Shown: piece after piece, positions 8,974-18,236 of the stretch
Numbering within the stretch: the first letter of the stretch is position 1
Layout of the letters: every line of letters begins with the position of its first letter
Assembly: GCF_004310295.1 (NCBI RefSeq)
Contig: NZ_SISB01000007.1
Location: 1-64,000 of the forward strand
DNA length: 64,000 nucleotides
Reading direction: 5' to 3'
Origin: Pseudomonas sp. BGI-2
Lineage (GTDB): Bacteria; Pseudomonadota; Gammaproteobacteria; Pseudomonadales; Pseudomonadaceae
The notes under the pieces: model-generated
Database searches by the model: none
What the model saw: the letters and a program-made list of their open reading frames with translations, nothing else
Told to the model about the DNA's origin: nothing
Translations under genes and position numbers: made by a program

Positions 8974-9300
8974 ATGCGCCCATTGAAACAGGCAATTTAT
9001 TCCAGCCGTACGGCTGACAAGTTCGTCGTACGTCTGCCAGACGGAATGCGTGAACGCATTGCCGAGGTGGCTCGCAATCATCATCGCAGCATGAACTCCG
9101 AAATCATTGCGCGCCTTGAGCAGAGTCTTATTCAGGAAGGTGCACTGGGCGAAGAATTGAGCATGCGCCTGGACAGCCCGGAGCTGTCATTGCACGAACG
9201 TGAACTGCTGCAGCGCTTCCGCCAACTCTCCCACCGTCAGCAAAATGCTCTTGTTTCGCTGATTGCCCATGACGCCGAAATGGCCGCAGACGCTTCCTGA
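8974..9300 (+). CDS. amrZ: Ribbon-helix-helix transcription factor AmrZ (AlgZ)
   Basis: A 108-residue Arc/MetJ-type regulator. The N-terminal RHH DNA-binding part (residues 1-60) contains the beta strand around DKFVVRLP and the helices RERIAEVA and [10 protein letters not shown]. The C-terminal part ([18 protein letters not shown]) is the tetramerisation segment. Sequence and length match AmrZ of P. aeruginosa and P. fluorescens. There it controls flagella, alginate, c-di-GMP enzymes and iron uptake. The gene stands alone and is followed by an intrinsic terminator. Confidence 0.95.
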   Translation: MRPLKQAIYSSRTADKFVVRLPDGMRERIAEVARNHHRSMNSEIIARLEQSLIQEGALGEELSMRLDSPELSLHERELLQRFRQLSHRQQNALVSLIAHDAEMAADAS

Positions 9301-9316
9301 TTCAACCCGAACGCTC

Positions 9317-9344
9317 AAGCCAGCATAATCGCTGGCTTTTTTTT
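9317..9344 (+). terminator. Intrinsic terminator of amrZ
   Basis: AAGCCAGC-ATAATC-GCTGGCTT forms an 8-bp stem with a 6-nt loop, followed by a run of T's, 16 bp after the amrZ stop. Confidence 0.85.
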
Positions 9345-9360
9345 GCCTGAAATTTGCCAA

Positions 9361-9386
9361 TAAAAAACCCGCCAATTGGGCGGGTT
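9361..9386 (-). terminator. Intrinsic terminator of mgtE
   Basis: Read on the minus strand, AACCCGCC-CAA-TTGGCGGGTT forms a GC-rich hairpin followed by TTTTATT. It lies beyond the REP pair downstream of mgtE. Confidence 0.7.
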
Positions 9387-9395
9387 AGTTGCTCT

Positions 9396-9464
9396 TGTAG
9401 GAGCCAGGCTTGCCGGCGAAGGCGTGCTTGAGATCGCCTTCGCCGGCAAGCCAGGCTCCTACAG
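9396..9464. repeat. REPIN-type inverted repeat (variant arms)
   Basis: Two inverted copies of GTAGGAGCCAGGCTTGCCGG flank a short loop, between the mgtE stop and its terminator. The arms differ from the common window form at two places (GCCAGG for GCGAGG, CCGGCG for CCCGCG) on both sides, so the two arms changed together. Confidence 0.85.
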
Positions 9465-9504
9465 TGTCGTTTTTACCAATCGATTAGCGGGTTTCAGTTG
9501 GAAA

Positions 9505-10947
9505 TCAGAGCAGGAAAATCGTCGCCAGCCCGAGGAAGATGAAGAACCCGCCGCTGTCGGTCATGGCGGTGATCATCACACTGGCCCCCATCGCAGGGTC
9601 GCGTCCAAGCCGCGCCAGGGTCATCGGAATCAAAACACCCATCAACGCCGCAAGCAGCAGGTTAAGCGTCATCGCAGCGGTCATCACCACGCCCAGGGAC
9701 CAACTGCCATAAAGCAGATAGGCCACGACGCCAATCACGCCGCCCCAGACCAAGCCATTGATCAAACCGACGGCCAGTTCTTTGCGCATCAGTCGTGACG
9801 TATTGCCGGTGCTTACCTGGTCCAGAGCCATGGCTCGAACGATCATGGTGATGGTCTGGTTGCCGGAGTTGCCACCAATACCGGCCACGATCGGCATCAA
9901 TGCCGCCAGCGCAACCAGTTTTTCGATGGAGCCTTCGAACAGGCCGATCACCCGGGATGCGATGAATGCGGTGATCAGGTTGACCGCCAGCCAGGCCCAA
10001 CGGTTACGCAGGGATTTCCAGACGGAGGCGAAAATGTCTTCTTCTTCACGCAGACCCGCCATGTTGAGAACTTCGTTCTCGCTCTCTTCACGAATCAGGT
10101 CGACCATTTCATCGATGGTCAGGCGGCCGATCAGCTTACCGTTCTTGTCGACCACAGGCGCCGAGATCAAGTCGTAACGCTCGAAGGCCTGAGCGGCGTC
10201 GTAAGCGTCCTCGTCCGGGTGAAAACTCACCGGGTCGCTAGCCATGACTTCCGAAACCTGTTTTTCCGGGTCGTTGACCAGCAAACGCTTGATTGGCAGC
10301 ACGCCCTTGAGCACGCCGTCGTAGTCGACCACAAACAGTTTGTCGGTGTGGCCCGGCAGCTCCTTGAGACGACGCAGGTAACGCAGAACGACTTCGAGAC
10401 TGACATCCTCACGGATGGTCACCATCTCAAAGTCCATCAGCGCACCGACCTGCTCCTCGTCATAGGACAACGCGGAGCGCACGCGCTCACGCTGTTGACC
10501 ATCGAGGGTTTCCATCAGCTCGTGGACGACGTCTCGCGGCAGCTCGGAAGCCAGGTCAGCAAGTTCGTCGGCGTCCATGTCCTTGGCCGCCGCCAGGAGC
10601 TCATGATCGTCCATGTCGGCGATCAGGGTTTCACGAACCGAGTCGGATACTTCGAGGAGGATGTCGCCGTCGCGATCAGCCTTGACCAATTGCCAGAGCG
10701 TCAGACGATCGTCCAGCGGCAAGGCTTCAAGAATGTAGGCAACGTCGGCGGAGTGCAGATCATCAAGCTTGCGTTGCAGCTCGACGAGGTTTTGCCGGTG
10801 AACCAGGTTCTCGACCCGTTCGTGATGCGGACCTTCCTGACGATGAGTCAGGTCTTCGACCACCCGCTGGCGTTGCAGCAGCTCAACGACTTGAGCGAGG
10901 CGGTCCTGCAAGCTTTCCTGCGTTTTCTTTACTTCAACTTCAGACAT
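9505..10947 (-). CDS. mgtE: Magnesium transporter MgtE
   Basis: A 480-residue Mg2+ channel. The order is an N-terminal MgtE_N superhelical domain (about residues 35-135) with acidic Mg-sensing positions, two CBS domains (about 140-260), a plug helix, and five transmembrane helices (about 285-480). The membrane part includes the family signature PIVAGIGGNSGNQT. The start chosen (MSEVEVKKTQ) follows a GGAG site; longer frames run into the leader without a ribosome site. MgtE closes when cytoplasmic Mg2+ is high. The 160-nt leader contains a small hairpin (11058-11078), but no M-box was recognised. Confidence 0.93.
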   Translation of the reverse strand: MSEVEVKKTQESLQDRLAQVVELLQRQRVVEDLTHRQEGPHHERVENLVHRQNLVELQRKLDDLHSADVAYILEALPLDDRLTLWQLVKADRDGDILLEVSDSVRETLIADMDDHELLAAAKDMDADELADLASELPRDVVHELMETLDGQQRERVRSALSYDEEQVGALMDFEMVTIREDVSLEVVLRYLRRLKELPGHTDKLFVVDYDGVLKGVLPIKRLLVNDPEKQVSEVMASDPVSFHPDEDAYDAAQAFERYDLISAPVVDKNGKLIGRLTIDEMVDLIREESENEVLNMAGLREEEDIFASVWKSLRNRWAWLAVNLITAFIASRVIGLFEGSIEKLVALAALMPIVAGIGGNSGNQTITMIVRAMALDQVSTGNTSRLMRKELAVGLINGLVWGGVIGVVAYLLYGSWSLGVVMTAAMTLNLLLAALMGVLIPMTLARLGRDPAMGASVMITAMTDSGGFFIFLGLATIFLL

Positions 10948-11266
10948 AGGCGAACTCCACTCCCAGCAGCGGGGCACGCCGGAAGGATCAATCAGTCAAT
11001 TCATGATTGGAAAAACGGGATACTGAGTAACTACTGGGTAAGTCCATGGAGGTATTCCACAAGCCCCGGCGGGGCTGACGGGCGCAATGATACACCGCCC
11101 GACGGTTTTAAACGTTAAAAAATCGTGGCTGAAACAAGCGGTTGCAAGACAAAGCCGAGTGCAGTCCTGATCTCTCCAACTGCGACGACTCATTCTGAAA
11201 AGAAAACACACCCCCGTCGAAAAATGTAGCGGCTACCCTGACATGGACCGTCATGGAGGACGTTTG

Positions 11267-11785
11267 ATGCCATCGATTACTGTTTATTTTTTACTGCTTG
11301 GCCTGCTCTGCCTTTCGCCCCGGCTGCATGCAGCCACCATTCACCGCTGCGAAGCACCCGACGGCCGCCTCACCTTCACGACCTTGAGCTGCACGGACGA
11401 TGAAAGTCTCTCTCTCCAGGATGTGCGCACCTTCATGCCCGGCAACCCGGTAGCGCTCATGCCGGAGGCTAACGCCCGGGAAACACCCGTAATGAAAATC
11501 AAAAGGAAGGAGCCAACCGTTGTCGGCCAGTCTGAGGACAAGTGTGGAAACCTGATGACTGCCAAGGAACGTCGCGAAGCAATCATCAATCAACGGATAG
11601 TCGCCGGCATGACACAACAGGACGTCGAGAGTGCTCTGGGCAAGCCCGACAAGATCAGTATCAGGAATTCAGCAACGAGCTACCGCTACGACATCAAGCG
11701 AGGTCGTAGCGCACACGTCGAGTTCGATGAGAAAGGATGTACCAAGGGAAAAGCCAAATCCCAGACGGCAAAAAGCCCGCGTTAA
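11267..11785 (+). CDS. Exported DUF4124 protein with an OmlA/BamE-like C-terminus
   Basis: A 172-residue protein with a signal peptide (residues 1-21, cleavage after LHA). It begins with a short DUF4124 motif (IHRCEAPDGRLTFTTLSC, paired Cys). The C-terminal half (MTQQDVESALGKPDKI to VEFDEKGC) resembles the SmpA/OmlA fold used in small envelope proteins. ATG 11267 follows a strong GGAGG. The stop codon lies inside the hairpin of its own terminator. It is probably periplasmic; the function is unknown. Confidence 0.75.
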   Translation: MPSITVYFLLLGLLCLSPRLHAATIHRCEAPDGRLTFTTLSCTDDESLSLQDVRTFMPGNPVALMPEANARETPVMKIKRKEPTVVGQSEDKCGNLMTAKERREAIINQRIVAGMTQQDVESALGKPDKISIRNSATSYRYDIKRGRSAHVEFDEKGCTKGKAKSQTAKSPR

Positions 11786-11798
11786 ACGCGGGCTTTTT
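11770..11798 (+). terminator. Intrinsic terminator overlapping the stop codon of the 11267 gene
   Basis: AAAAGCCCGCG-TTAAA-CGCGGGCTTTT is a perfect 11-bp stem ending in a T-run. The TAA stop is in the loop, so the last codons form the left arm. Confidence 0.9.
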
Positions 11799-11804
11799 GG
11801 TGTT

Positions 11805-11881
11805 TGGTGCACTCGACAGGATTCGAACCTGTGACCGCTCGGTTCGTAGCCGAGTACTCTATCCAGCTGAGCTACGAGTGC
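11805..11881 (-). tRNA. tRNA-Arg (anticodon ACG), copy 1
   Basis: A 77-nt cloverleaf: acceptor GCACTCG/CGAGTGC, anticodon loop CTACGAA, T-arm ACAGGTTCGAATCCTGT, CCA encoded. It is identical to the copy at 11953-12029. Confidence 0.97.
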
Positions 11882-11952
11882 ATTTGTGTTTTTATACCAG
11901 ATCACAACTGGTTGAAGCCAAGTCATTCACATTACTGCAAACAACTCTTAAA

Positions 11953-12029
11953 TGGTGCACTCGACAGGATTCGAACCTGTGACCGCTCGGTTCGTAGCCG
12001 AGTACTCTATCCAGCTGAGCTACGAGTGC
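11953..12029 (-). tRNA. tRNA-Arg (anticodon ACG), copy 2
   Basis: Same 77-nt sequence as the copy at 11805-11881, with a 71-bp spacer between them. Tandem duplication of a heavily used isoacceptor. Confidence 0.97.
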
Positions 12030-12136
12030 ATTTGTTGCCGCGCATTATAGGCCGTCTAATCTCTATGTAAAGCACTTTTTCTAGTAATTTCAAACACTTA
12101 CCGAAAAAGCCAGATTACAACGTACTACGCAAATAA

Positions 12137-12227
12137 TGGCGGAGAACGGGGGATTCGAACCCCCGACACCCTTTTGAGGTGTACTCCCTTAGCAGGGGAG
12201 CGCCTTCGGCCACTCGGCCAGCTCTCC
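12137..12227 (-). tRNA. tRNA-Ser (anticodon GCT)
   Basis: A 91-nt class II tRNA with a long variable arm (ACACCTCAAAAGGGTGT), anticodon loop CTGCTAA giving GCT, T-arm CGGGGGTTCGAATCCCCCG, and CCA encoded. It lies directly downstream of rsmA, the usual Pseudomonas order. Confidence 0.97.
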
Positions 12228-12289
12228 GCAACACGGGGCGTATATTAACCAGCTTCTTCCCCGTTTGCAAACATAAAAAACGATAAAAA

Positions 12290-12478
12290 TTAATGGCTTG
12301 GTTCGTCGTCCTTCTCTTTCTTGATCCGCAAGTAGATTTCCTCGCGGTGAACCGCAACCTCTTTAGGTGCGTTAACGCCAATACGCACTTGATTTCCTTT
12401 GACGCCGAGCACGGTCACGGTGATTTCGCCATCACCAATAATCAGGCTTTCTGCGCACCGACGAGTCAGAATCAGCAT
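12290..12478 (-). CDS. rsmA: Carbon storage regulator RsmA/CsrA
   Basis: A 62-residue RNA-binding translational regulator starting [12 protein letters not shown] and containing the conserved [15 protein letters not shown] core that contacts GGA loops. A start six codons upstream is possible in frame, but the CsrA family begins at this Met. RsmA represses translation of secondary-metabolite, biofilm and motility genes and is titrated by the RsmX/Y/Z RNAs. The 188-bp gap to lysC contains the lysC terminator, so rsmA has its own promoter. Confidence 0.97.
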   Translation of the reverse strand: MLILTRRCAESLIIGDGEITVTVLGVKGNQVRIGVNAPKEVAVHREEIYLRIKKEKDDEPSH

Positions 12479-12620
12479 ACCTTTCTCCTCACGCATTTCA
12501 TTTCAGGGACAACAGTCTGCAAAAAAAAGGCACTCGACCTACAACCGGAACGATCGCAGCCCTACATGCCTGAGTATTGACCAGCGCGAGCAAAAGAACA
12601 GTTCCTGGGTCGCGCTATTC

Positions 12621-12657
12621 AAAAAAGACAAAGGGCGCGGTCAGACCGCGCCCTTTG
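12621..12657 (-). terminator. Intrinsic terminator of lysC
   Basis: On the minus strand, AAAGGGCGCGGTC-T-GACCGCGCCCTTT forms a long perfect hairpin followed by GTCTTTTTT. It starts about 10 bp after the lysC stop. Confidence 0.85.
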
Positions 12658-12666
12658 GCAAACGCA

Positions 12667-13908
12667 TCACTCGCCCGTTCGGGCCGGTGCGTCCAGTTCG
12701 AAAGCCGTGTGCAGAGCGCGCACAGCCAGCTCCAGATACTTCTCTTCGATCACAACGGAGACTTTGATTTCCGACGTCGAGATCATCTGGATGTTGATGC
12801 TTTCTTTCGCCAGGGATTCGAACATGCGGCTGGCCACGCCTGCGTGGGAACGCATGCCGACGCCGACGATCGAGACCTTGGCGATCTTGATGTCACCCAC
12901 CACTTCACGGGCACCGATCTCGCGAGCGGTGTTTTCCAGCACGGTTTGTGCGGCCTGGAAGTCATTGCGGTGCACGGTGAAGGTGAAGTCGGTGGTGTTA
13001 TCGTGCGCAACGTTCTGCACGATCATGTCGACTTCGATGTTCGCGGCACTGATCGGGCCAAGAATCTTGAATGCAACGCCCGGGGTGTCTGGCACGCCAC
13101 GGATGGTCAGCTTGGCTTCATCGCGATTGAAAGCGATGCCGGAAATGATCGGCTGTTCCATGGTTTCCTCTTCATCAATAGTAATGAGGGTGCCCGGACC
13201 CTCCTTGAAGCTGTGCAGTACGCGCAGCGGAACGTTGTACTTGCCGGCGAATTCCACCGCACGGATCTGCAATACCTTGGAACCGAGGCTGGCCATTTCC
13301 AGCATCTCTTCAAAGGTAATCTTGTCCAGGCGCTGAGCCACGGACACCACACGCGGGTCGGTGGTGTAGACGCCATCGACATCGGTGTAGATCTGGCATT
13401 CATCAGCCTTCAAGGCTGCTGCCAGCGCCACGCCGGTGGTGTCGGAACCGCCACGACCGAGGGTGGTGATGTTGCCGTGCTCGTCGACGCCCTGGAAACC
13501 GGCGACAACCACCACACGACCTGCCTTCAGATCACCGCGAATCTTCTGGTCATCAATCTGCAAGATACGCGCTTTATTGTGCGCGCTGTCCGTCAGAATC
13601 CGCACCTGATTACCGGTGTAGGACACCGCTGGCACGCCGCGCTTGATCAGCGCCATGGCCAACAGTGCAATCGTCACCTGCTCGCCCGTGGAAACGATCA
13701 CATCCAGCTCACGCGGAACCGGCTGGCCGTCGCCACTGATTTGCTTGGCCAGATCGATCAGACGGTTGGTTTCGCCGCTCATTGCAGACAAGACAACCAC
13801 CAGGTCGTCGCCGGCATCGCGGAATTTCTTAACCTTGTCGGCGACCTGCTCGATTCTCTCGACAGTGCCGACTGAGGTGCCTCCAAATTTCTGTACGATC
13901 AAAGCCAT
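12667..13908 (-). CDS. lysC: Aspartate kinase LysC
   Basis: A 413-residue enzyme making aspartyl phosphate, the first step to lysine, threonine, methionine and diaminopimelate. The amino-acid kinase domain (about residues 1-230) opens with ALIVQKFGGTSVG and contains GRGGSDTTGVALAA. Two C-terminal ACT domains (about 265-410) carry feedback regulation by Lys and Thr. The start at MALIVQKF was chosen because the family begins there; upstream codons belong to the leader. It lies 90 bp downstream of alaS on the same strand and ends in a strong terminator. Confidence 0.95.
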   Translation of the reverse strand: MALIVQKFGGTSVGTVERIEQVADKVKKFRDAGDDLVVVLSAMSGETNRLIDLAKQISGDGQPVPRELDVIVSTGEQVTIALLAMALIKRGVPAVSYTGNQVRILTDSAHNKARILQIDDQKIRGDLKAGRVVVVAGFQGVDEHGNITTLGRGGSDTTGVALAAALKADECQIYTDVDGVYTTDPRVVSVAQRLDKITFEEMLEMASLGSKVLQIRAVEFAGKYNVPLRVLHSFKEGPGTLITIDEEETMEQPIISGIAFNRDEAKLTIRGVPDTPGVAFKILGPISAANIEVDMIVQNVAHDNTTDFTFTVHRNDFQAAQTVLENTAREIGAREVVGDIKIAKVSIVGVGMRSHAGVASRMFESLAKESINIQMISTSEIKVSVVIEEKYLELAVRALHTAFELDAPARTGE

Positions 13909-13998
13909 TTCAAAGCCGCCTCTGCCCATGAAGGGCGCCCAAAATAATCACTCAAACAGCGTTCTGGCCCGCCACTACTGCGGGCCGGACACTCTGCC

Positions 13999-16617
13999 TT
14001 ATAAACCCTGCTCTACAAATGGAACAGTCAGGGCCAGTGCCGCATCCAGTGCGCCTGCGTCAGTACCACCGCCTTGCGCCATGTCTGGACGACCACCGCC
14101 CTTCCCGCCTACTGCCGCAGCGGCTTGCTTCATCAAATCACCGGCTTTGAGTTGGCCAGTCAGGTCTTTGGTTACGCCTGCAACCAGAACGACCTTTTCC
14201 TCATGGACACTGCCGAGCAGGATCACTGCGCGGCCGAGTTTGTTTTTCAGCTGATCGACCAGCGCCAGCAGCGCCTTGCCGTCCTGACCGTCCAGACGCA
14301 CGGCCAGCACTTTTACGCCTTTGACGTCTAGCGCGGAAGCCGACAGATCGTCGCCCGCCGCGCTGGCAGCCTTGGCCTGCAACTGCTCGAGTTGCTTCTC
14401 CAGCAGACGGTTGCGCTCCAGCACAGCCGACAGCTTGTCGATCAGGTTGTCGCGGCTGCCCTTGACCAGGTTGGCCGCTTCCTTGAGTTGTTCTTCTGCA
14501 GCGTTCAAGTAAGCCAGTGCCGCGGCACCGGTGACTGCTTCGATACGACGCACACCAGAGGCCACACCGCCTTCGCTGATGATTTTCAGCAGGCCGATGT
14601 CCCCGGTACGGTTGGCGTGGATGCCACCGCACAGCTCGACGGAGAAATCACCGCCCATGCTCAGCACTCGCACGTTGTCGCCGTACTTCTCGCCAAACAG
14701 CGCCATGGCGCCTTTTTGCTTGGCGGTTTCGATGTCGGTTTCTTCGGTTTCAACCGCGGAGTTCTTGCGAATCTCGGCGTTGACGATGTCTTCCAGGGCC
14801 TTCAGTTGCTCAGGCTTGATGGCTTCGAAGTGGCTGAAGTCAAAGCGCAGGCGCTGACTGTCGACCAACGAGCCTTTCTGCTGAACGTGATCGCCCAGCA
14901 CCTGACGCAACGCGGCGTGCAGCAAGTGAGTCGCCGAGTGGTTCAGCGAGGTCGCATGGCGCACGTCGGCTTCAACGTGGGTTTCAACCGGCGAGCCGAT
15001 GGTCAGGTTACCCGATGCCAACACGCCGTGGTGCAGGAACGCGCCGCCGGTCTTGGTGGTGTCACGCACGTCGAAACGACCGTTGCTCGATTGCAGATAA
15101 CCGCAATCGCCGATCTGGCCGCCGGATTCAGCGTAGAACGGCGTCTGATCGAGAACGACTACGCCTTCTTCGCCTTCACTCAATACGTCGACCGACTGGC
15201 CTTCTTTATAGAGGGCGACAATTTTCGCCGAACCGCTGGTGGCCTTGTAGCCAGTGAACTCGGTGGCCACGTCAACCTTGACCAGCGTGTTGTAGTCCAG
15301 ACCGAACGAGCTGGCCGAACGCGCGCGAACACGCTGGGCTTCCATCTCACGCTCGAAACCGGCTTCGTCGACGGTCAGGTTGCGCTCGCGAGCGATGTCC
15401 GCAGTCAGGTCCATCGGAAAACCGTAGGTGTCGTAGAGCTTGAACACCACGTCGCCCGGCACCACAGTGCCTTTGAGTTCCAGCAGGTCCTGCTCGAGAA
15501 TCTTCAGGCCATGCTCCAACGTCTTGGAGAACTGCTCTTCTTCAGCCTTGAGCACGCGCTCGATGTTGCTCTGCTGCTTCTTGAGCTCCGGGAAAGCTTC
15601 GCCCATCTCGGCGACCAGCGCCGCGACGATTTTGTAGAAGAAGCTGCCGGTTGCGCCCAGCTTGTTGCCGTGGCGGCAAGCGCGACGAATGATCCGGCGC
15701 AATACGTAGCCGCGCCCCTCGTTGGACGGCAGCACGCCGTCGGCAATCAGGAAACCGCACGAACGAATGTGGTCGGAAACAACCTTGAGCGAAGACTGAT
15801 CGCCATTGCTGCAACCGATAGCCTCGGCCGACGCGCTCAGCAGATTCTTGAACAGGTCGATTTCATAGTTCGAATGCACGTGCTGCATCACCGCACTGAT
15901 CCGCTCCAGGCCCATGCCGGTATCCACCGACGGCGCTGGCAACGGATGCAACACGCCGTCGGCGGTGCGGTTGAACTGCATGAACACGTTGTTCCAGATC
16001 TCGATGTAACGGTCGCCGTCTTCTTCCGGCGAACCCGGTGGGCCGCCCCAGATGTGGTCGCCGTGATCGTAGAAAATCTCGGTGCATGGTCCGCACGGGC
16101 CGGTATCGCCCATGGTCCAGAAGTTGTCGGACGCGTAAGGCGCGCCTTTGTTGTCGCCGATGCGGATCATGCGCTCGGCTGGCACACCGATTTGCTGGGT
16201 CCAGATGTCATACGCTTCGTCGTCGGAGGCGTAGACAGTGACCCAGAGTTTTTCCTTCGGCAGTTTCAGAACGCCGGTCAGGAACGTCCAGGCGAAGGTA
16301 ATCGCATCGTGCTTGAAATAGTCACCGAAGCTGAAGTTACCGAGCATTTCAAAAAACGTGTGGTGACGAGCGGTATAACCGACGTTTTCCAGGTCACTGT
16401 TCTTGCCACCGGCGCGCACGCATTTCTGGCTGCTGGTCGCACGGGTGTAGGCACGTTTTTCCTGGCCCAGGAAGCAGTCCTTGAACTGGTTCATCCCCGC
16501 GTTAGTGAACAGCAGGGTTGGGTCGTTGCCCGGAATCAAAGAGCTGGAGGCTACACGGGTGTGGCCTTGCTCTTCGAAGAAGCGAAGGAAGGCTTCACGG
16601 ATTTCTGCGCTTTTCAT
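13999..16617 (-). CDS. alaS: Alanyl-tRNA synthetase AlaS
   Basis: An 872-residue class II synthetase of full length. The N-terminal catalytic domain begins [20 protein letters not shown] and contains the class II motif near [15 protein letters not shown]. The central editing domain carries the zinc ligands HSATHLLH and CGGIH. The C-terminal C-Ala domain (about residues 740-872) is Gly-rich near the end ([19 protein letters not shown]). The start was chosen at MKSAEIRE, the universal AlaS beginning. It charges tRNA-Ala and deacylates mischarged Ser or Gly. The alaS-lysC-rsmA order is standard for Pseudomonas. Confidence 0.97.
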   Translation of the reverse strand: MKSAEIREAFLRFFEEQGHTRVASSSLIPGNDPTLLFTNAGMNQFKDCFLGQEKRAYTRATSSQKCVRAGGKNSDLENVGYTARHHTFFEMLGNFSFGDYFKHDAITFAWTFLTGVLKLPKEKLWVTVYASDDEAYDIWTQQIGVPAERMIRIGDNKGAPYASDNFWTMGDTGPCGPCTEIFYDHGDHIWGGPPGSPEEDGDRYIEIWNNVFMQFNRTADGVLHPLPAPSVDTGMGLERISAVMQHVHSNYEIDLFKNLLSASAEAIGCSNGDQSSLKVVSDHIRSCGFLIADGVLPSNEGRGYVLRRIIRRACRHGNKLGATGSFFYKIVAALVAEMGEAFPELKKQQSNIERVLKAEEEQFSKTLEHGLKILEQDLLELKGTVVPGDVVFKLYDTYGFPMDLTADIARERNLTVDEAGFEREMEAQRVRARSASSFGLDYNTLVKVDVATEFTGYKATSGSAKIVALYKEGQSVDVLSEGEEGVVVLDQTPFYAESGGQIGDCGYLQSSNGRFDVRDTTKTGGAFLHHGVLASGNLTIGSPVETHVEADVRHATSLNHSATHLLHAALRQVLGDHVQQKGSLVDSQRLRFDFSHFEAIKPEQLKALEDIVNAEIRKNSAVETEETDIETAKQKGAMALFGEKYGDNVRVLSMGGDFSVELCGGIHANRTGDIGLLKIISEGGVASGVRRIEAVTGAAALAYLNAAEEQLKEAANLVKGSRDNLIDKLSAVLERNRLLEKQLEQLQAKAASAAGDDLSASALDVKGVKVLAVRLDGQDGKALLALVDQLKNKLGRAVILLGSVHEEKVVLVAGVTKDLTGQLKAGDLMKQAAAAVGGKGGGRPDMAQGGGTDAGALDAALALTVPFVEQGL

Positions 16618-16763
16618 TAGGTTCTTCCACGGAGGCTGCGGCCAAAGGCCTGTGCGAAACGTCAACAGACGAAGCGACGGCAAAGGGCCGCATTATATCG
16701 GCCCAGCGCGCGGGGTACAGCGTGTTTATACGATAGAAACGGTCAATTGGACGGCTAACGCTG

Positions 16764-17768
16764 TCAGTTGCGTGAAAACTCGACGAATGCCGCGATCACT
16801 TGCTCGATTTGAGCGCCGCTGACGTCCATGTGCGTGACCATCCGCAGACGCCCGGCAGCGCTCAGCTTAATGCCGCGCTCGGCCGCAAAGGTCTTGATCG
16901 CCTCGGCCTTGTCGCCCATTTGCACATAAACCATGTTGGTCTGCACCGGTTCGACTTCGTAACCGGCCTTTTGCAGTCCGTCGGCCAGAAATTGCGCGTT
17001 GGCGTGATCATCGGCCAAACGCTGAACGTTGTTATCCAGCGCATAAAGCCCCGCCGCCGCCAAAAGACCTGCCTGGCGCATGCCGCCACCGACCATCTTG
17101 CGCAGGCGACGTGCCTTGCCAATCAACGCCTCCGAGCCGCACAACACCGAACCGATCGGCGCACCCAGGCCCTTGGACAGGCAGACCGAGACCGAATCGA
17201 AGTGCTGAGTGATCTCGCGGGCATCAACACCCAACTTGACGGCCGCGTTGTAGAGCCGGGCGCCGTCCAGGTGCAGGGCCAGCCCATGCTCACGGGTGAA
17301 GCTGCGCGCCCGGGCGAGATACTCCAGCGGCAGGACTTTGCCCTGCATAGTGTTTTCCAGCGCCAGCAACCGCGTACGGGCGAAATGGAAGTCGTCCGGT
17401 TTGATCGCGGCGGCGGCATGCGCGAGGTCCAGCGAGCCGTCGGACTGCACTTCCAGCGGCTGCGGCTGGATCGAGCCGAGTACCGCCGCACCGCCACCTT
17501 CGTACTTATACGTGTGCGCCTGCTGGCCGACGATGTACTCGTCACCGCGTTCGCAATGAGCCATCAACCCCAGCAGGTTGCTCATGGTGCCTGTTGGCAC
17601 GAACAACGCAGCGGCAAAACCCAGTCGTTTTGCCAATTCCGCTTCCAGACGATTGACCGTCGGATCCTCGCCATAGACGTCGTCACCGGTGGCCGCACTG
17701 GCCATCACGTCGAGCATCCCGGCGGTCGGTTGGGTAACGGTGTCGCTGCGAAGATCGATAACGCTCAT
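16764..17768 (-). CDS. ltaE: Low-specificity L-threonine aldolase
   Basis: A 334-residue PLP enzyme of fold type I that cleaves L-threonine or L-allo-threonine to glycine and acetaldehyde. It opens with [16 protein letters not shown], carries [10 protein letters not shown], and has the PLP lysine in [17 protein letters not shown]. It shares an upstream region with the divergently transcribed riboswitch-ribH2 unit. A hairpin at 17942-17962 read on the minus strand is followed by CTTTTT and may separate the two. The start is the first ATG of the frame. Confidence 0.9.
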   Translation of the reverse strand: MSVIDLRSDTVTQPTAGMLDVMASAATGDDVYGEDPTVNRLEAELAKRLGFAAALFVPTGTMSNLLGLMAHCERGDEYIVGQQAHTYKYEGGGAAVLGSIQPQPLEVQSDGSLDLAHAAAAIKPDDFHFARTRLLALENTMQGKVLPLEYLARARSFTREHGLALHLDGARLYNAAVKLGVDAREITQHFDSVSVCLSKGLGAPIGSVLCGSEALIGKARRLRKMVGGGMRQAGLLAAAGLYALDNNVQRLADDHANAQFLADGLQKAGYEVEPVQTNMVYVQMGDKAEAIKTFAAERGIKLSAAGRLRMVTHMDVSGAQIEQVIAAFVEFSRN

Positions 17769-17941
17769 GAATCTGGCCTCGGTAAGCAGGGAAAATCCCT
17801 TTCAGTCAGGAATTACTGAGGTCATGACGACGATTAATCAACCCCGGACGAAGGAAAAGAGGCGTCAAGCGAGCAAAAAAGTCGATAGCAATCATCAGAT
17901 AGCAGCAATGCACGGCTCGGAAATATGTGTTAAAAAGCTTC

Positions 17942-17962
17942 GCCGCCAGACAATCTGGCGGC
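17942..17962. terminator. Perfect hairpin ahead of the FMN riboswitch
   Basis: GCCGCCAGA-CAA-TCTGGCGGC is a perfect 9-bp stem with a 3-nt loop. On the minus strand it is followed by GAAGCTTTTT, so it could stop leftward transcription. It begins 29 bp before the riboswitch. Confidence 0.5.
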
Positions 17963-17970
17963 AAAACGTT

Positions 17971-18130
17971 CTCAGGGCGGGGTGCAACTCCCCACCGGCG
18001 GTAATTGCGCGCAATGCGCATAGCCCGCGAGCGCTTGGTGACAGTACGGCTTCGGCGGTGACTGGCGGCAAGGTCAGCAGACCCGGTGTGATCCCGGGGC
18101 CGACGGTCATAGTCCGGATGAAGAGAGAAC
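17971..18130 (+). promoter_or_regulatory. FMN riboswitch (RFN element)
   Basis: The conserved RFN blocks occur in order: AGGGCGGGGTGCAACTCCCC, ACCGGCGGTAAT, AGCCCGCGAGCG, GGTCAGCAGACCCGGTG, then CCGGGGCCGACGGTCATAGT and CCGGATGAAGAGAGAA. The aptamer binds FMN. The expression platform is probably the hairpin at 18207-18227, which covers part of the ribH ribosome site. Confidence 0.95.
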
Positions 18131-18206
18131 GGGATTGGCGCCAAAGGGCCGTCCGCGGGCATTCGTGCGAGCGTGCGTACCCTTAAATCCCATTCGATTC
18201 ATATGC

Positions 18207-18227
18207 CCTGTTTTTTTCATAAACAGG
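18207..18227 (+). promoter_or_regulatory. Hairpin masking the ribH Shine-Dalgarno
   Basis: CCTGTTT (18207-18213) pairs with AAACAGG (18221-18227). The right arm contains the first three bases of AGGAG (18225-18229), the ribosome site for ATG 18237. The T-run lies in the loop, not after the stem, so translational rather than transcriptional control is more likely. Confidence 0.6.
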
Positions 18228-18236
18228 AGTCAGAAC

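Noticed and set aside
10948..11110. Mg2+-sensing M-box riboswitch before mgtE
   Set aside because: Only a small hairpin (about 11058-11078) is present, and the conserved M-box blocks are absent.
10219..11118. 299-codon open frame opposite mgtE
   Set aside because: Antisense to MgtE, with no supported product.
11805..12029. The two identical tRNA-Arg(ACG) copies as attachment repeats of a mobile element
   Set aside because: The spacer is only 71 bp and contains no genes; a simple tandem tRNA duplication explains it.
12577..13875. 432-codon open frame opposite lysC
   Set aside because: Antisense to a complete LysC; it shows no family resemblance.
14392..16620. Long open frame (742 codons) opposite alaS
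   Set aside because: It is entirely antisense to a full-length AlaS with all motifs. Long shadow frames are expected in GC-rich coding DNA.
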